This document shows positions 1 through 7,459 of a stretch of 64,000 nt of DNA, one piece after another; the first letter of the stretch is position 1; every line of letters begins with the position of its first letter. The position numbers were made by a program, and so were the translations under genes. This DNA comes from Pseudomonas kairouanensis. GTDB lineage: Bacteria; Pseudomonadota; Gammaproteobacteria; Pseudomonadales; Pseudomonadaceae. Location of the stretch: positions 310,001 through 374,000 of the forward strand of contig NZ_QUZU01000001.1 of assembly GCF_004682055.1 (NCBI RefSeq). The letters run 5' to 3'. The notes beneath the pieces were generated by a model. The model was not told where the DNA came from. It did no database searches and saw nothing but the letters and a program-made list of their open reading frames with translations.

Positions 1-201
1 GCTTCGGGTTGGTCAGGTCCAATCGTGGTGTAGATACCTAAGCCTATCGGGGGCAAGTCGAATCGTCGCACCGCTCCTCCCACATTGAAATCGACCCATG
101 TCCTAAAGGTGTGGCCGATTGCCGCACTTTAAATTGACGTGATTCTCATCCGTCCTTACCATTGCGCGCCCTCGTCAAATACGCACGCAAGCGTCTAGAT
201 C
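1..201. other. Left-edge intergenic DNA with a REP remnant
   Basis: No coding region can be supported here. Positions 43-85 run from CCTATCGGGGGCAAG to CTCCCACATT, which resembles one arm of the GGGGGC-type palindromic repeat seen elsewhere in the window, but with a diverged middle. The rest shows no recognisable feature. The gene that ends upstream is outside the window. Confidence 0.5.
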
Positions 202-232
202 AAGGCCCTAAGCGATGTAAGGGCTTTTTTTT
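202..232 (+). terminator. Probable intrinsic terminator of an upstream gene
   Basis: An 8-bp stem (202-209 with 220-227, one G-T pair) encloses a 10-nt loop and runs into a tract of eight T from 225. It should end transcription arriving from the left edge, separating that gene from the dehydrogenase that starts at 332. Confidence 0.6.
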
Positions 233-234
233 GG

Positions 235-285
235 CTCAATAAGAGAGCGCTCTCTTTTGTTTTATGAGAGCGCTCTCTTATTGAG
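235..285. promoter_or_regulatory. Double palindromic operator upstream of the PQQ dehydrogenase
   Basis: Two palindromes share the core GAGAGCGCTCTC. The first (241-256) is a perfect 16-bp palindrome, AAGAGAGCGCTCTCTT. The second is centred 23 bp downstream at 271/272. Together they form a perfect 20-bp inverted repeat (235-254 against 266-285) around an 11-nt AT-rich spacer. A symmetric site with a central CG is typical of LacI-family repressors, and spacing near two helical turns would suit cooperative binding. The regulator is not in the window. The same DNA could also fold as an RNA hairpin if transcribed. Confidence 0.6.
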
Positions 286-331
286 TCGGGAAAACCCGGC
301 CGTTGCTTCACTTAACTCAACGGGATGAAAA

Positions 332-2710
332 ATGAGAATACTGACACTCCTGATCGGGGCCGTACTGGCGTTGATCGGCATGGCTGTGGCCGGGTTGGGC
401 GTAAAGCTCGCCTGGTTGGGGGGCAGCCTTTACTACGTGGTGGCCGGTGCGTTGATGGTTGCCAGTGGCGTGTGCCTGGTGCGCCGCAAGATCGCCGCTA
501 CCTGGCTGGCCTTGGCGCTGTTGGCCTTCACCCTGGTGTGGTCGCTGTGGGAAGTGGGTTTTGACTTCTGGCAGTTGGTGCCGCGCCTGATGACCTTTAT
601 CGTCATCGCGCTGGTGTTGACCCTGTTGGCGCCCGCGCTGCAAGGCAACCGCCGTCTGCTCGGCGCTGCACCTCGTGCAGTGGTGTGCCTGGTGTTGGTG
701 GCGAGCATTGCGGGCATTGGCTACGGCATGTTCCAGCCGCACCCGACCGTGGTGGCCGAAGCCGGCGCCAGTGCCAAGGTGATCGCGCCCCAGGCCGGCC
801 AGGCCGATGGCAATGACTGGACAGCGTATGGGCGTAACACCCATGGCGAGCGTTTTGCCCAGTTCGACCAGATCAACAAAGCCAACGTCAAAGACCTGCA
901 AGTGGCGTGGACCTTCCACACCGGCGACATGGCCATCAACGGCGCCGAGTACCAAGGCACGCCGCTGAAAGTCGATGACACCGTGTACCTGTGCTCGCCT
1001 TTGAACAACGTCTTCGCACTGGACCCGATCACGGGCGTGCAGAAGTGGAAGTTCGACGCGCACATCAAGGAAACCCCGGCCAACGCTGGTTGGAAACGCT
1101 GCCGTGGCCTCGGCTATTTTGACGCTGATAAAGCCACCGCCAGTGCGGCACCTGCAGCGCCGGCCGCGGGCGGTGAATGCCGTCAGCGCATCGTCACCAC
1201 CACCGTCGACGCGCGCCTGATGGAGCTGGATGCCAAGACCGGCAAGCTCTGCGAGTCCTTCGGTGACAAAGGTGTTGTCGACCTGCTCAAAGGCATTGGC
1301 CCGAACACCGACGGTTCCTACTACCTCACCTCCGCGCCCCTGGTGGCCGGTGATGTGATCGTGGTGGGCGGCAAGATCAACGACAACCTCAAGACCGACG
1401 AGCCGTCCGGCGTGACCCGTGGCTTTGACGTGCGCACCGGCGAGCTGCTGTGGGCCTGGGATGCACGTAACCCCAAGCGTGGCGTGCCGTTGCCGGAAGG
1501 CGAGTTGTACCCCAAAGAGTCGCCGAACTTCTGGGGCACTGCTGCCTTTGATGAAAAACTCGGCCTGGTCTACATCCCGACTGGCAACCAGACTCCAGAC
1601 TTCTGGAACGGTAACCGCCACGAAGGTTCGGACGAATACAACGACTCCATCGTCGCCATCGACGTTAAAACCGGTGTAGACGCCTGGCACTTCCGTACCG
1701 CCAACAACGACATGTTCGACTACGACGTGTCGGCCCAACCGATCCTGTACGACCTGCCGAACAAAGAAGGCGGCACCACGCCGGTCATCATCGCCATGAC
1801 CAAGCGCGGCCAGATCTTCGTGCTCGACCGTCGTGACGGCAAGCCGGTGTTCCCGGTTGAACAACGCAAAGTCGCCACCGATGGCGTGCCGGGCATGCGT
1901 ATTTCGCCAACCCAGCCGTACTCGCAATTGTCTGTTGGCGCAGAGAAACTCAAAGAGTCGGACATGTGGGGCGCAACGGTCTTCGACCAGTTGATGTGCC
2001 GCATCGACTTCAAGGAAATGCGTTGGGAAGGTGAGTTCACCCCCATCGTCGAAGGCCAGCGCACGCTGATCTACCCAGGCTACTACGGTGGTATCAACTG
2101 GGGTGGCGGCGCGATTGACGCGTCCACCGGCACGCTGATCGTCAACGATATCCGCATGGCCCAGTGGGGCACCTTCATTAAACGCGAAAAGGCCAAGGCA
2201 ATCGGCCTCAAGCCAAGCACCGAAGGCGAGTACTCCGAGCAACTGGGTACGCCATGGGGCGTTGAGCGCTCGATGTTCGTTTCGCCTCTGGGCGTTCCGT
2301 GCTTCAAGCCGCCATTCGGCACCATGACCGCCATCGACCTGAACACCGGCAAGACCAAGTGGCAGGTGCCGATGGGCAGCATCCAGGACGCACCCGTACA
2401 CGGCATCGTCCCGGGCGTGAACATGCCGCTGGGCATGCCGACCATGGGTGGCCCACTGGTGACCGGTGGCGGCCTGACGTTCTTCCACGGCACCCTGGAT
2501 TACTACATCCGCGCCCTGGACAACGACAGCGGCAAAGAGCTGTGGCGCGGTCGCCTGCCGGTTGGCGGGCAGGGCGCTCCGATGTCCTACGTAGGCCGTG
2601 ATGGCAAGCAATACGTGGTCATCACCGTTGGCGGTGCAACGCGCACCAACAGCAACGACAACCGCGGCGACTACGTCATCGCGTACGCATTGCCCGACGC
2701 GGCAAAATAA
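332..2710 (+). CDS. Membrane-bound PQQ-dependent dehydrogenase (glucose/quinate/shikimate family)
   Basis: This protein should oxidise a sugar or cyclic polyol in the periplasm and pass electrons to ubiquinone. It has 792 residues, the usual length of the glucose/quinate/shikimate dehydrogenase family. About five hydrophobic segments fill residues 1-135. A long beta-propeller domain follows, with repeated motifs such as DWTAYGRN, GFDVRTGELLW, GTMTAIDLNTGKTKW and ALDNDSGKELW. The substrate cannot be read from sequence: glucose, quinate or another polyol are all possible. A second family member is cut off at the right edge, so this may be the non-Gcd paralogue. The ATG at 332 follows a GGGA-like ribosome site. 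The double palindrome at 235-285 suggests LacI-type control by the substrate. Confidence 0.88.
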   Translation: MRILTLLIGAVLALIGMAVAGLGVKLAWLGGSLYYVVAGALMVASGVCLVRRKIAATWLALALLAFTLVWSLWEVGFDFWQLVPRLMTFIVIALVLTLLAPALQGNRRLLGAAPRAVVCLVLVASIAGIGYGMFQPHPTVVAEAGASAKVIAPQAGQADGNDWTAYGRNTHGERFAQFDQINKANVKDLQVAWTFHTGDMAINGAEYQGTPLKVDDTVYLCSPLNNVFALDPITGVQKWKFDAHIKETPANAGWKRCRGLGYFDADKATASAAPAAPAAGGECRQRIVTTTVDARLMELDAKTGKLCESFGDKGVVDLLKGIGPNTDGSYYLTSAPLVAGDVIVVGGKINDNLKTDEPSGVTRGFDVRTGELLWAWDARNPKRGVPLPEGELYPKESPNFWGTAAFDEKLGLVYIPTGNQTPDFWNGNRHEGSDEYNDSIVAIDVKTGVDAWHFRTANNDMFDYDVSAQPILYDLPNKEGGTTPVIIAMTKRGQIFVLDRRDGKPVFPVEQRKVATDGVPGMRISPTQPYSQLSVGAEKLKESDMWGATVFDQLMCRIDFKEMRWEGEFTPIVEGQRTLIYPGYYGGINWGGGAIDASTGTLIVNDIRMAQWGTFIKREKAKAIGLKPSTEGEYSEQLGTPWGVERSMFVSPLGVPCFKPPFGTMTAIDLNTGKTKWQVPMGSIQDAPVHGIVPGVNMPLGMPTMGGPLVTGGGLTFFHGTLDYYIRALDNDSGKELWRGRLPVGGQGAPMSYVGRDGKQYVVITVGGATRTNSNDNRGDYVIAYALPDAAK

Positions 2711-2758
2711 TGCGTCAGGCCGCTCTCACAACCTGCTGAGAACGGCCTGGAAACAAGC

Positions 2759-2778
2759 GACGCCGCATTCGCGGCGTC
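2759..2778. terminator. Hairpin between convergent genes
   Basis: GACGCCGC (2759-2766) pairs perfectly with GCGGCGTC (2771-2778) around a 4-nt loop, between the convergent dehydrogenase and yebG-like genes. There is no clear T tract on either strand, so its role as a terminator is only likely from position. Confidence 0.4.
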
Positions 2779-2794
2779 GGCTTCCAATCCCTTC

Positions 2795-3046
2795 CTACTC
2801 CCCAGACAGCTCGCTCAAGGCCGACGCATTGCTCTTGAATGCGGCCGCGAAGACGGTGCGGTTCTTCGCCATGAAGATACTGGCATTCTCTGCCTGCTCT
2901 TCGGACAGATCCGGCACGTTGGCCATCAGCACCTTGGCGAGCTCTTCGGCCAGTTCCAGCATCTGATCATGCGCATCGGCAAGTTTGCGGTCCACGAACG
3001 TAGTCTCCAAATCGCGGGTACTGCGGTAAAGGGTTTCAACAGCCAT
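2795..3046 (-). CDS. yebG: YebG family SOS-response protein
   Basis: This is a small 83-residue protein resembling E. coli YebG (about 96 residues), a LexA-controlled protein of unknown biochemical role. The shared pattern is MAVE at the start, then ADAxDxML in the first helix, then an acidic DLSEEQAE stretch and an alanine/phenylalanine-rich helix. The C-terminal acidic tail of the E. coli protein is missing. A perfect LexA box about 100 bp upstream supports the assignment independently. The ATG is preceded by a GAGG ribosome site. It converges with the PQQ dehydrogenase gene and stands alone. Confidence 0.75.
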   Translation of the reverse strand: MAVETLYRSTRDLETTFVDRKLADAHDQMLELAEELAKVLMANVPDLSEEQAENASIFMAKNRTVFAAAFKSNASALSELSGE

Positions 3047-3144
3047 AGTGGCCTCGTCGTTTTGTCCAGTGTTGGTCGGAGTGTCGCATGCTGGCCCAGG
3101 GGTGAAACTGGCCAGTTATCCAGCGGGGTGGCGCCTGAAAGATG

Positions 3145-3160
3145 CTGTATTTATATACAG
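3145..3160. promoter_or_regulatory. LexA box
   Basis: CTGTATTTATATACAG matches the gammaproteobacterial LexA consensus CTG-N10-CAG with an AT-only centre. It lies upstream of the leftward yebG-like gene, the only nearby gene it could control in the right orientation. Confidence 0.85.
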
Positions 3161-3526
3161 TAAAAAGGATAAGTCAACCTTGGTGATGGGGTGGTAGGAA
3201 TTTAATGTAGTTGGGATGTGGGGGTTTGCTACAAGGGAAATTTCTGACAACTTGCCGGGGTTGCGTTGAAATTGTTCGTTGGCTTACCTTCCTCGGGCGC
3301 TGCATTTGCAGCGAGCGGGCTTGGCGGCCCGGTGTACGATGGCGCTACAGCGCACCCAACATGATTGCAGGCGGTATTTTTTGCTTTCATTCATGTTTCA
3401 TGACGGGTTGCACAGGGACCCTTCGGGGTGCCGGGTTGCCCGTAACCGGTCCGCCAACCTTGTGTAATCCGTCACCCAACCTGCTTGGCGGCAGACGGTG
3501 ATGGTCCCATTACGAGGCTATGCACC
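3161..3526 (+). other. Gene-free leader of the DUF6124 gene with candidate RNA structure
   Basis: No gene is supported in these 366 bases. The right half can fold. GGGACCC (3415-3421) pairs with GGGTGCC (3426-3432) around a TTCG tetraloop, with one mismatch. An outer stem ACGGG/CCCGT (3403-3407 with 3439-3443) closes it. An alternative hairpin pairs CCGGGTT (3431-3437) with AACCGG (3444-3449). The octamer CGGGTTGC occurs twice, at 3404-3411 and 3432-3439. This may be a structured 5' untranslated region, but nothing here proves that it is transcribed. Confidence 0.35.
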
Positions 3527-3772
3527 ATGAAAAAAATCACCCCCAACCCTCCGTCGAGTGATTCGGTTCTATTCAGCGTTACATCTAATGCAGATGTCGA
3601 AACCTTGCTGGCAAACGCCAGCGAGACCTTAGGTAGTGCCCGAGAAATGGCTAGTACGCTGGCATTCGACCTTGAAGGCCCGCAGCGAAGTTTGGTGTTG
3701 GCCATCCACCAACTGGTGGAAATGGGCAGTTTGTTAGTCGATCAAGCTCTGGAGCAAGTCGCCCCAGCTTGA
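3527..3772 (+). CDS. DUF6124 family small protein
   Basis: This 81-residue protein begins MKKITPNPPSSD and has the alanine-rich helical core of the DUF6124 family, which is widespread in Pseudomonas and has no known function. The family pattern is a proline-rich start, then NADVETLLANASETLGSAREMAS, then ALAIHQLVEMGSLLVDQALE-like helices. No signal peptide or membrane segment is visible. The start at 3527 is chosen because a GAGG site lies about nine bases upstream and the family begins MKKI; an earlier in-frame ATG at 3485 would add 14 residues that do not fit. Confidence 0.75.
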   Translation: MKKITPNPPSSDSVLFSVTSNADVETLLANASETLGSAREMASTLAFDLEGPQRSLVLAIHQLVEMGSLLVDQALEQVAPA

Positions 3773-3784
3773 TTCCTTGCCCGA

Positions 3785-3813
3785 TGACCGTTCCCACCCT
3801 GTGGGAATGGTCA
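3785..3813. other. Strong 13-bp hairpin after the DUF6124 gene
   Basis: TGACCGTTCCCAC pairs with GTGGGAATGGTCA around a 3-nt loop, with one G-T pair. It lies 12 bases past the DUF6124 stop codon. It is followed by A rather than T on the plus strand, so it may stabilise the transcript 3' end rather than act as a classical terminator. Confidence 0.5.
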
Positions 3814-3925
3814 AAAAGATAGTCGCAGCAGCTTCGTTTTTTCCCGTTACTCACTTCATCGCTTGAAGCTCGACAGTAAAAACGACAGCGACTGAACTTC
3901 TTGATCATCGACATCGAAGGCTTTC

Positions 3926-4114
3926 ATGGACAATTCCTTTCCCTCTGGTTTCCCCCTGGATCCCGACGAGCACGCCGACAGCTACGACCGTCGGTTTCGC
4001 GCCAAGGTGCAAGCCGCTCTTGATGACCTAAGCCCCGGCATTCCTCATGACCAGGTAATGGCTGAGATGCGGGCGCTGATCGAATCCAAACGCAAAAAAG
4101 GCGATGCTGATTGA
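3926..4114 (+). CDS. Type II antitoxin (RelB/ParD-like)
   Basis: This 62-residue acidic/basic helical protein sits directly upstream of a ParE-type toxin remnant and overlaps it by 11 bases, the usual arrangement of a type II toxin-antitoxin pair. The N-terminal part (AKVQAALDDLSPGIPHDQVMAEM) looks like the short antitoxins annotated as RelB/ParD-like in Pseudomonas. The charged C-terminus, ESKRKKGDAD, would normally contact the toxin. The reading frame is intact. Family assignment rests mostly on size, composition and context. Confidence 0.6.
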   Translation: MDNSFPSGFPLDPDEHADSYDRRFRAKVQAALDDLSPGIPHDQVMAEMRALIESKRKKGDAD

Positions 4115-4286
4115 GTTGGCCCCCGCAGCGCGTGTGCAACTCCGGCAAATTATTGATTACCTCAGCGACCTCAACCCGGTAGCCGCTCTTGAACCAAACC
4201 GAGCAATCGAAACCTCGGTACTGGCTCTCTCTCGTAGACCTATTCGGGTTCTCTCGGTATTACATGCGCGCCAGCGGTATCCCTAG
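4104..4286 (+). pseudogene. ParE/RelE-superfamily toxin with an internal deletion
   Basis: The 60-residue reading frame starts like a ParE toxin (MLIELAPAARVQLRQIIDYLSDLNPVAAL, then an AIETSVLAL helix) and ends like one (IRVLSVLHARQRYP). The usual central beta-sheet is missing, namely the GRVPGTRE and HPNYIVVYRV-type segments that normally separate these parts. The usual length is about 90-100 residues, so roughly 30 codons appear to be lost in frame. The conserved arginines of the toxin core lie in the missing part, so the product is probably inactive. The start codon overlaps the antitoxin gene. Confidence 0.7.
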
Positions 4287-4491
4287 CAAGCCTGTTCGGA
4301 TGAGCAAAATTTGTTCTCTGCTCAACCGAGCACGTGCCTCATATCACCCCGCCATCATCTCACCTAGCAGTGTCTGGCCTTTTTTCTGCATGCAGATGAA
4401 AGCGTCACGTCCGTGCGGGATCATCCGCCTGCATAACAGGCGCAGTCCTGACGTAGCAATTGATCGTTTTTTATACAGTGGTGGGGGAGCA

Positions 4492-4941
4492 ATGACAGAA
4501 CTGAAATGGGCAGAAAAGCTGCGCAAGGGCCTGCACGCCAATGCAGACTCGTTGGGTAACCTGGCAGTCGAGGCGTTTCACTACCTAGCGTTGTTCGGCA
4601 TTGGCGCTATTACTGCCTATGCTGCGGTGCTGACCTTTATCGACATGCTCCACAAGGGCAGTATCAATGTGGATGACATTTTGTTGTTGTTCATCTATCT
4701 CGAATTGGGTGCGATGGTGGGGATTTATTTCAAGACCAACCACATGCCCATTCGCTTTCTGCTCTACGTGGCCATCACGGCGCTGACGCGCTTGTTGATC
4801 GGCGACGTCTCCCACCACAACGCCCCAGACCTGGGCATCATTTATTTGTGTGGCGGGATCCTGCTGCTGGCTTTCGCGATTCTGGTCGTGCGGTTTGCCT
4901 CCTCGAAATACCCTTCGGTCAAAGAAAAGTCCGAAGGGTAA
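4492..4941 (+). CDS. psiE: PsiE family phosphate-starvation-inducible membrane protein
   Basis: The 149-residue protein has four hydrophobic segments, the typical layout of the PsiE family, inner-membrane proteins induced by phosphate starvation in E. coli and without a known biochemical role. Family-like features include the GAMVGIYFKTNHMPIRFLLY segment between helices and the TRLLIGD motif. The ATG at 4492 is preceded by GGGGGAG. An upstream extension of the frame to 4189 overlaps the toxin remnant and is rejected. No PhoB box was recognised upstream. The stop codon lies in a hairpin shared with the convergent TonB receptor gene. Confidence 0.8.
   Translation: MTELKWAEKLRKGLHANADSLGNLAVEAFHYLALFGIGAITAYAAVLTFIDMLHKGSINVDDILLLFIYLELGAMVGIYFKTNHMPIRFLLYVAITALTRLLIGDVSHHNAPDLGIIYLCGGILLLAFAILVVRFASSKYPSVKEKSEG
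4909..4940. terminator. Hairpin at the psiE / TonB receptor convergence
   Basis: TACCCTTCGG (4909-4918) and CCGAAGGGTA (4931-4940) are perfect inverted repeats spanning the end of psiE and lying 14 bases past the end of the convergent receptor gene. No clear T tract follows on either strand, so efficiency as a terminator is uncertain. Confidence 0.45.
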
Positions 4942-4953
4942 TTCGCTGATCTC

Positions 4954-7359
4954 CTACAGCGACCACTTCACCATGAACATCAGGTTGCGCGGTTCGCCGA
5001 ACAGGTTGGCGCCGGCATTGTTGCTGATGCTCTGGTAGTAGCGCTTGTCGAAGACGTTGTTCATGTTGGCCTGGACCTTGATGTTGTCACTCAGGCGATA
5101 GTTGCTCATCAGGTCCACGATGCTGTACCCGCCTTGCTGCACGTTGAAGCTGGTGTAGGTCTGGCTTTGGGTTCGAAAGGCGCCGCCGATCGACCATTTG
5201 TTCAGGTCGCCAGGCAGTTGGTAGCTGGTGGCCAACTTGAACAGGTTGTACGGCGTGTCGCTGTCGTAGCGTGCGCCTTTGCTGGCGCTGTCGGTGGCCT
5301 TGACGTATTCGGCGGCGGCGTAGGTGTAGCCCGCCGAGGCTTGCCAGCCTTCGGCCAATTCGCCCGACAGTTCAAATTCGACCCCGCGAGTACGCACTTC
5401 GCCGCTGGCTTCATAGCACACGTCCTGATTGGGCTGGCACTGGCTGGCCAGCAGGGATTTGGGCAGGTTTTCCTGATTGAGCTGGAACAGTGCAGCGCTG
5501 GCGTTGAGTGCGCCGTCGAAGTACTCGGCTTTGAGCCCGACTTCAAAGTTGGTACCAGTAACCGGGTTGAGCACACTGCCGGAGGCGCCTTCGTAGTTTT
5601 GCGGCTGGAAGATCCGTGTCCAACTGGCGTACACCGAATAGGTGTCGTTGAGGTCGTAGATCAACCCGGCATAGGGCGTCACTTCCCGCGTGGCTTTGTA
5701 GGGCTCGCCAAACCCGTAGGTACCGGACTGGGTGTGGATGTCGTTTTCATACCAATCCAGGCGTGAGCCCAGAATCAGCTTGAGGTCGTCACGCAGGCTG
5801 AAGCGGAACGCACCGTACACGCTGGACTGGTCGATAAAGCCCTTGCGCGACCAGTTATAGTTGATTTCGGGCTTGGCGATGGCGTTGTAGTCAAAGCTGA
5901 ACGGGTCGACGATTTGGTTGTAGCTTTCGCCCGGGCCACCACCAGGGCCATCGTTGTCGTCTTCGCGGCGATAACTGGCGCCGACCACCAACTCATGGGT
6001 CGCACCAAACAGGCTGAACGGCCCTTTGGCATAAGCGTCGACGCTTTTTTGCGTGTGTTCGTAGGAATAGCGCCCGGCATTGCTGATCAGGTTGTTGTCG
6101 GCATCGCGGTAGAAGCTGCCGCCGAGCATCTCCAAATTGCTTTTGAGCCAGGTGGTGTTGAGGCGCAGGGACCAAGCGTTGTCGAAGCGGTGTTCGATTT
6201 CGGCGAAGACGCTTTGGTTTTCTTTGTTCCAGTAGGTCCACGCGGGGGTGAGGCGGGTGGAGCGCGACAGGGGCAGGAACGCGCCGTTGGCGGCGGTGGG
6301 CATGCCGTTCCAGTCGGCGCCGGGGTTGTCTTCGCGATTGTAGTAGCCGCCCAGTGTCAGGGTCGTGGCCTGCGAAAGGTCGAATTCGCTGATCCCGTAC
6401 AACAATTGGCGCTTGCTGCTGTAGGCATCGGTGAAGCTGTTTTTATCCTGATACGCCGCAACCACGCGCCCGCGTAGGGTGCCGGCCTGGTTGAGCTTGC
6501 TGCTGGCGTCGATCTCGGTGCGGTAGTTGTCCCAGGTGCCGGCGCCCACGGTGACGGAAACCTGTGGTTCGACCGTAGGGCGTTTGCGCACCAGGTTCAG
6601 CGTGCCGGACGGGTTGCCGGAGCCGACCATCAGCCCGGAGGCACCGCGCACCACTTCCACGCGGTCAAACATCGCCAATGTCGAGGTACCCAGTGTGTCG
6701 CTGTCATAACCGATGGGCAGGCCGTCGATCATGATGTTGTCGATGGCGCTGCCGCGTGAGTAGAACTCCGGGCGCTCGCCGCCGGTTTTGCGCAGGGTCA
6801 GGCCGGGGGTGTTGGTGGATATGTCCTCCAGGCTCTGCATGTTCTGGTCGTCCATGCGCTGGCGGGTGACCACGGTCACGGACTGCGGCGTTTCCCGCGC
6901 CGAAGCCTGGAACTTGGTGGCGCTGCTCATGCTGCCGGTGGTGTAGGAACCGGTGTTCTCCGTGGTCTCGCCCAGCGCCTGGCCGGTAATGCTGGTGGCG
7001 CCCAGTTGCAGGGCATCACCGTTGGGAACGGGCTCCAGGGTCAAGGTGCCGTTGGGGGTGACGCGCAATTGCAATCCACTGCCTACCAGCGCCTGTTGCA
7101 CGGCGGCTTCGGGGCTATAGCTGCCCACCACCGGTGCGCTGGACTTGCCGCGCACCAGGGCCGGGTCGGCGACCACGCCGCGTCCACTTTGGCGGGCGAT
7201 CTGGCGGAGGGCTTGTTCCAATGGGCCGGGGGCGATGTCGTAGCGGCCAACGGCTTCGGCTGCGCAGGAGACGTCTGCGGTGAAGGTTGCAGCACCCGCC
7301 GTGAAAGCCAGTGCGACGGCCATGGCCAGGTTTGCGGGACGCAGAGAAGGGGAACGCAT
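4954..7359 (-). CDS. TonB-dependent siderophore receptor with signalling domain
   Basis: This outer-membrane receptor of 801 residues should import a ferric siderophore. The layout is a signal peptide (about residues 1-35), an STN signalling domain (YDIAPGPLEQALRQIARQSGRGVV onward, to about residue 115), a TonB/plug region (ETPQSVTVVTRQRMDDQ), and a beta-barrel ending in WSL. The STN domain and the adjacent FecR and FecI genes indicate cell-surface signalling: ligand binding is relayed to the anti-sigma factor. The start at 7359 (MRSPSLRP) gives a proper signal peptide; the longer frame to 7452 does not. It resembles FpvA/FoxA-type receptors, but the siderophore cannot be named. Confidence 0.88.
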   Translation of the reverse strand: MRSPSLRPANLAMAVALAFTAGAATFTADVSCAAEAVGRYDIAPGPLEQALRQIARQSGRGVVADPALVRGKSSAPVVGSYSPEAAVQQALVGSGLQLRVTPNGTLTLEPVPNGDALQLGATSITGQALGETTENTGSYTTGSMSSATKFQASARETPQSVTVVTRQRMDDQNMQSLEDISTNTPGLTLRKTGGERPEFYSRGSAIDNIMIDGLPIGYDSDTLGTSTLAMFDRVEVVRGASGLMVGSGNPSGTLNLVRKRPTVEPQVSVTVGAGTWDNYRTEIDASSKLNQAGTLRGRVVAAYQDKNSFTDAYSSKRQLLYGISEFDLSQATTLTLGGYYNREDNPGADWNGMPTAANGAFLPLSRSTRLTPAWTYWNKENQSVFAEIEHRFDNAWSLRLNTTWLKSNLEMLGGSFYRDADNNLISNAGRYSYEHTQKSVDAYAKGPFSLFGATHELVVGASYRREDDNDGPGGGPGESYNQIVDPFSFDYNAIAKPEINYNWSRKGFIDQSSVYGAFRFSLRDDLKLILGSRLDWYENDIHTQSGTYGFGEPYKATREVTPYAGLIYDLNDTYSVYASWTRIFQPQNYEGASGSVLNPVTGTNFEVGLKAEYFDGALNASAALFQLNQENLPKSLLASQCQPNQDVCYEASGEVRTRGVEFELSGELAEGWQASAGYTYAAAEYVKATDSASKGARYDSDTPYNLFKLATSYQLPGDLNKWSIGGAFRTQSQTYTSFNVQQGGYSIVDLMSNYRLSDNIKVQANMNNVFDKRYYQSISNNAGANLFGEPRNLMFMVKWSL

Positions 7360-7459
7360 GGTGAAGGGTTTCCTCGCTGAAATGTGTTGGGCATTTGCGG
7401 GTATGTCCAGCGAGTTGGAAAAAGCCCTCACTCCATCGAGATTTTTTTGCACACAGACG

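Noticed and set aside
317..2611. A 764-residue open frame on the minus strand
   Set aside because: Antisense to the PQQ dehydrogenase, H/Q/R-rich and without domains.
4189..4491. A 101-residue N-terminal extension of psiE
   Set aside because: It overlaps the toxin remnant in another frame and lacks a ribosome site; the start at 4492 has one and matches the family.
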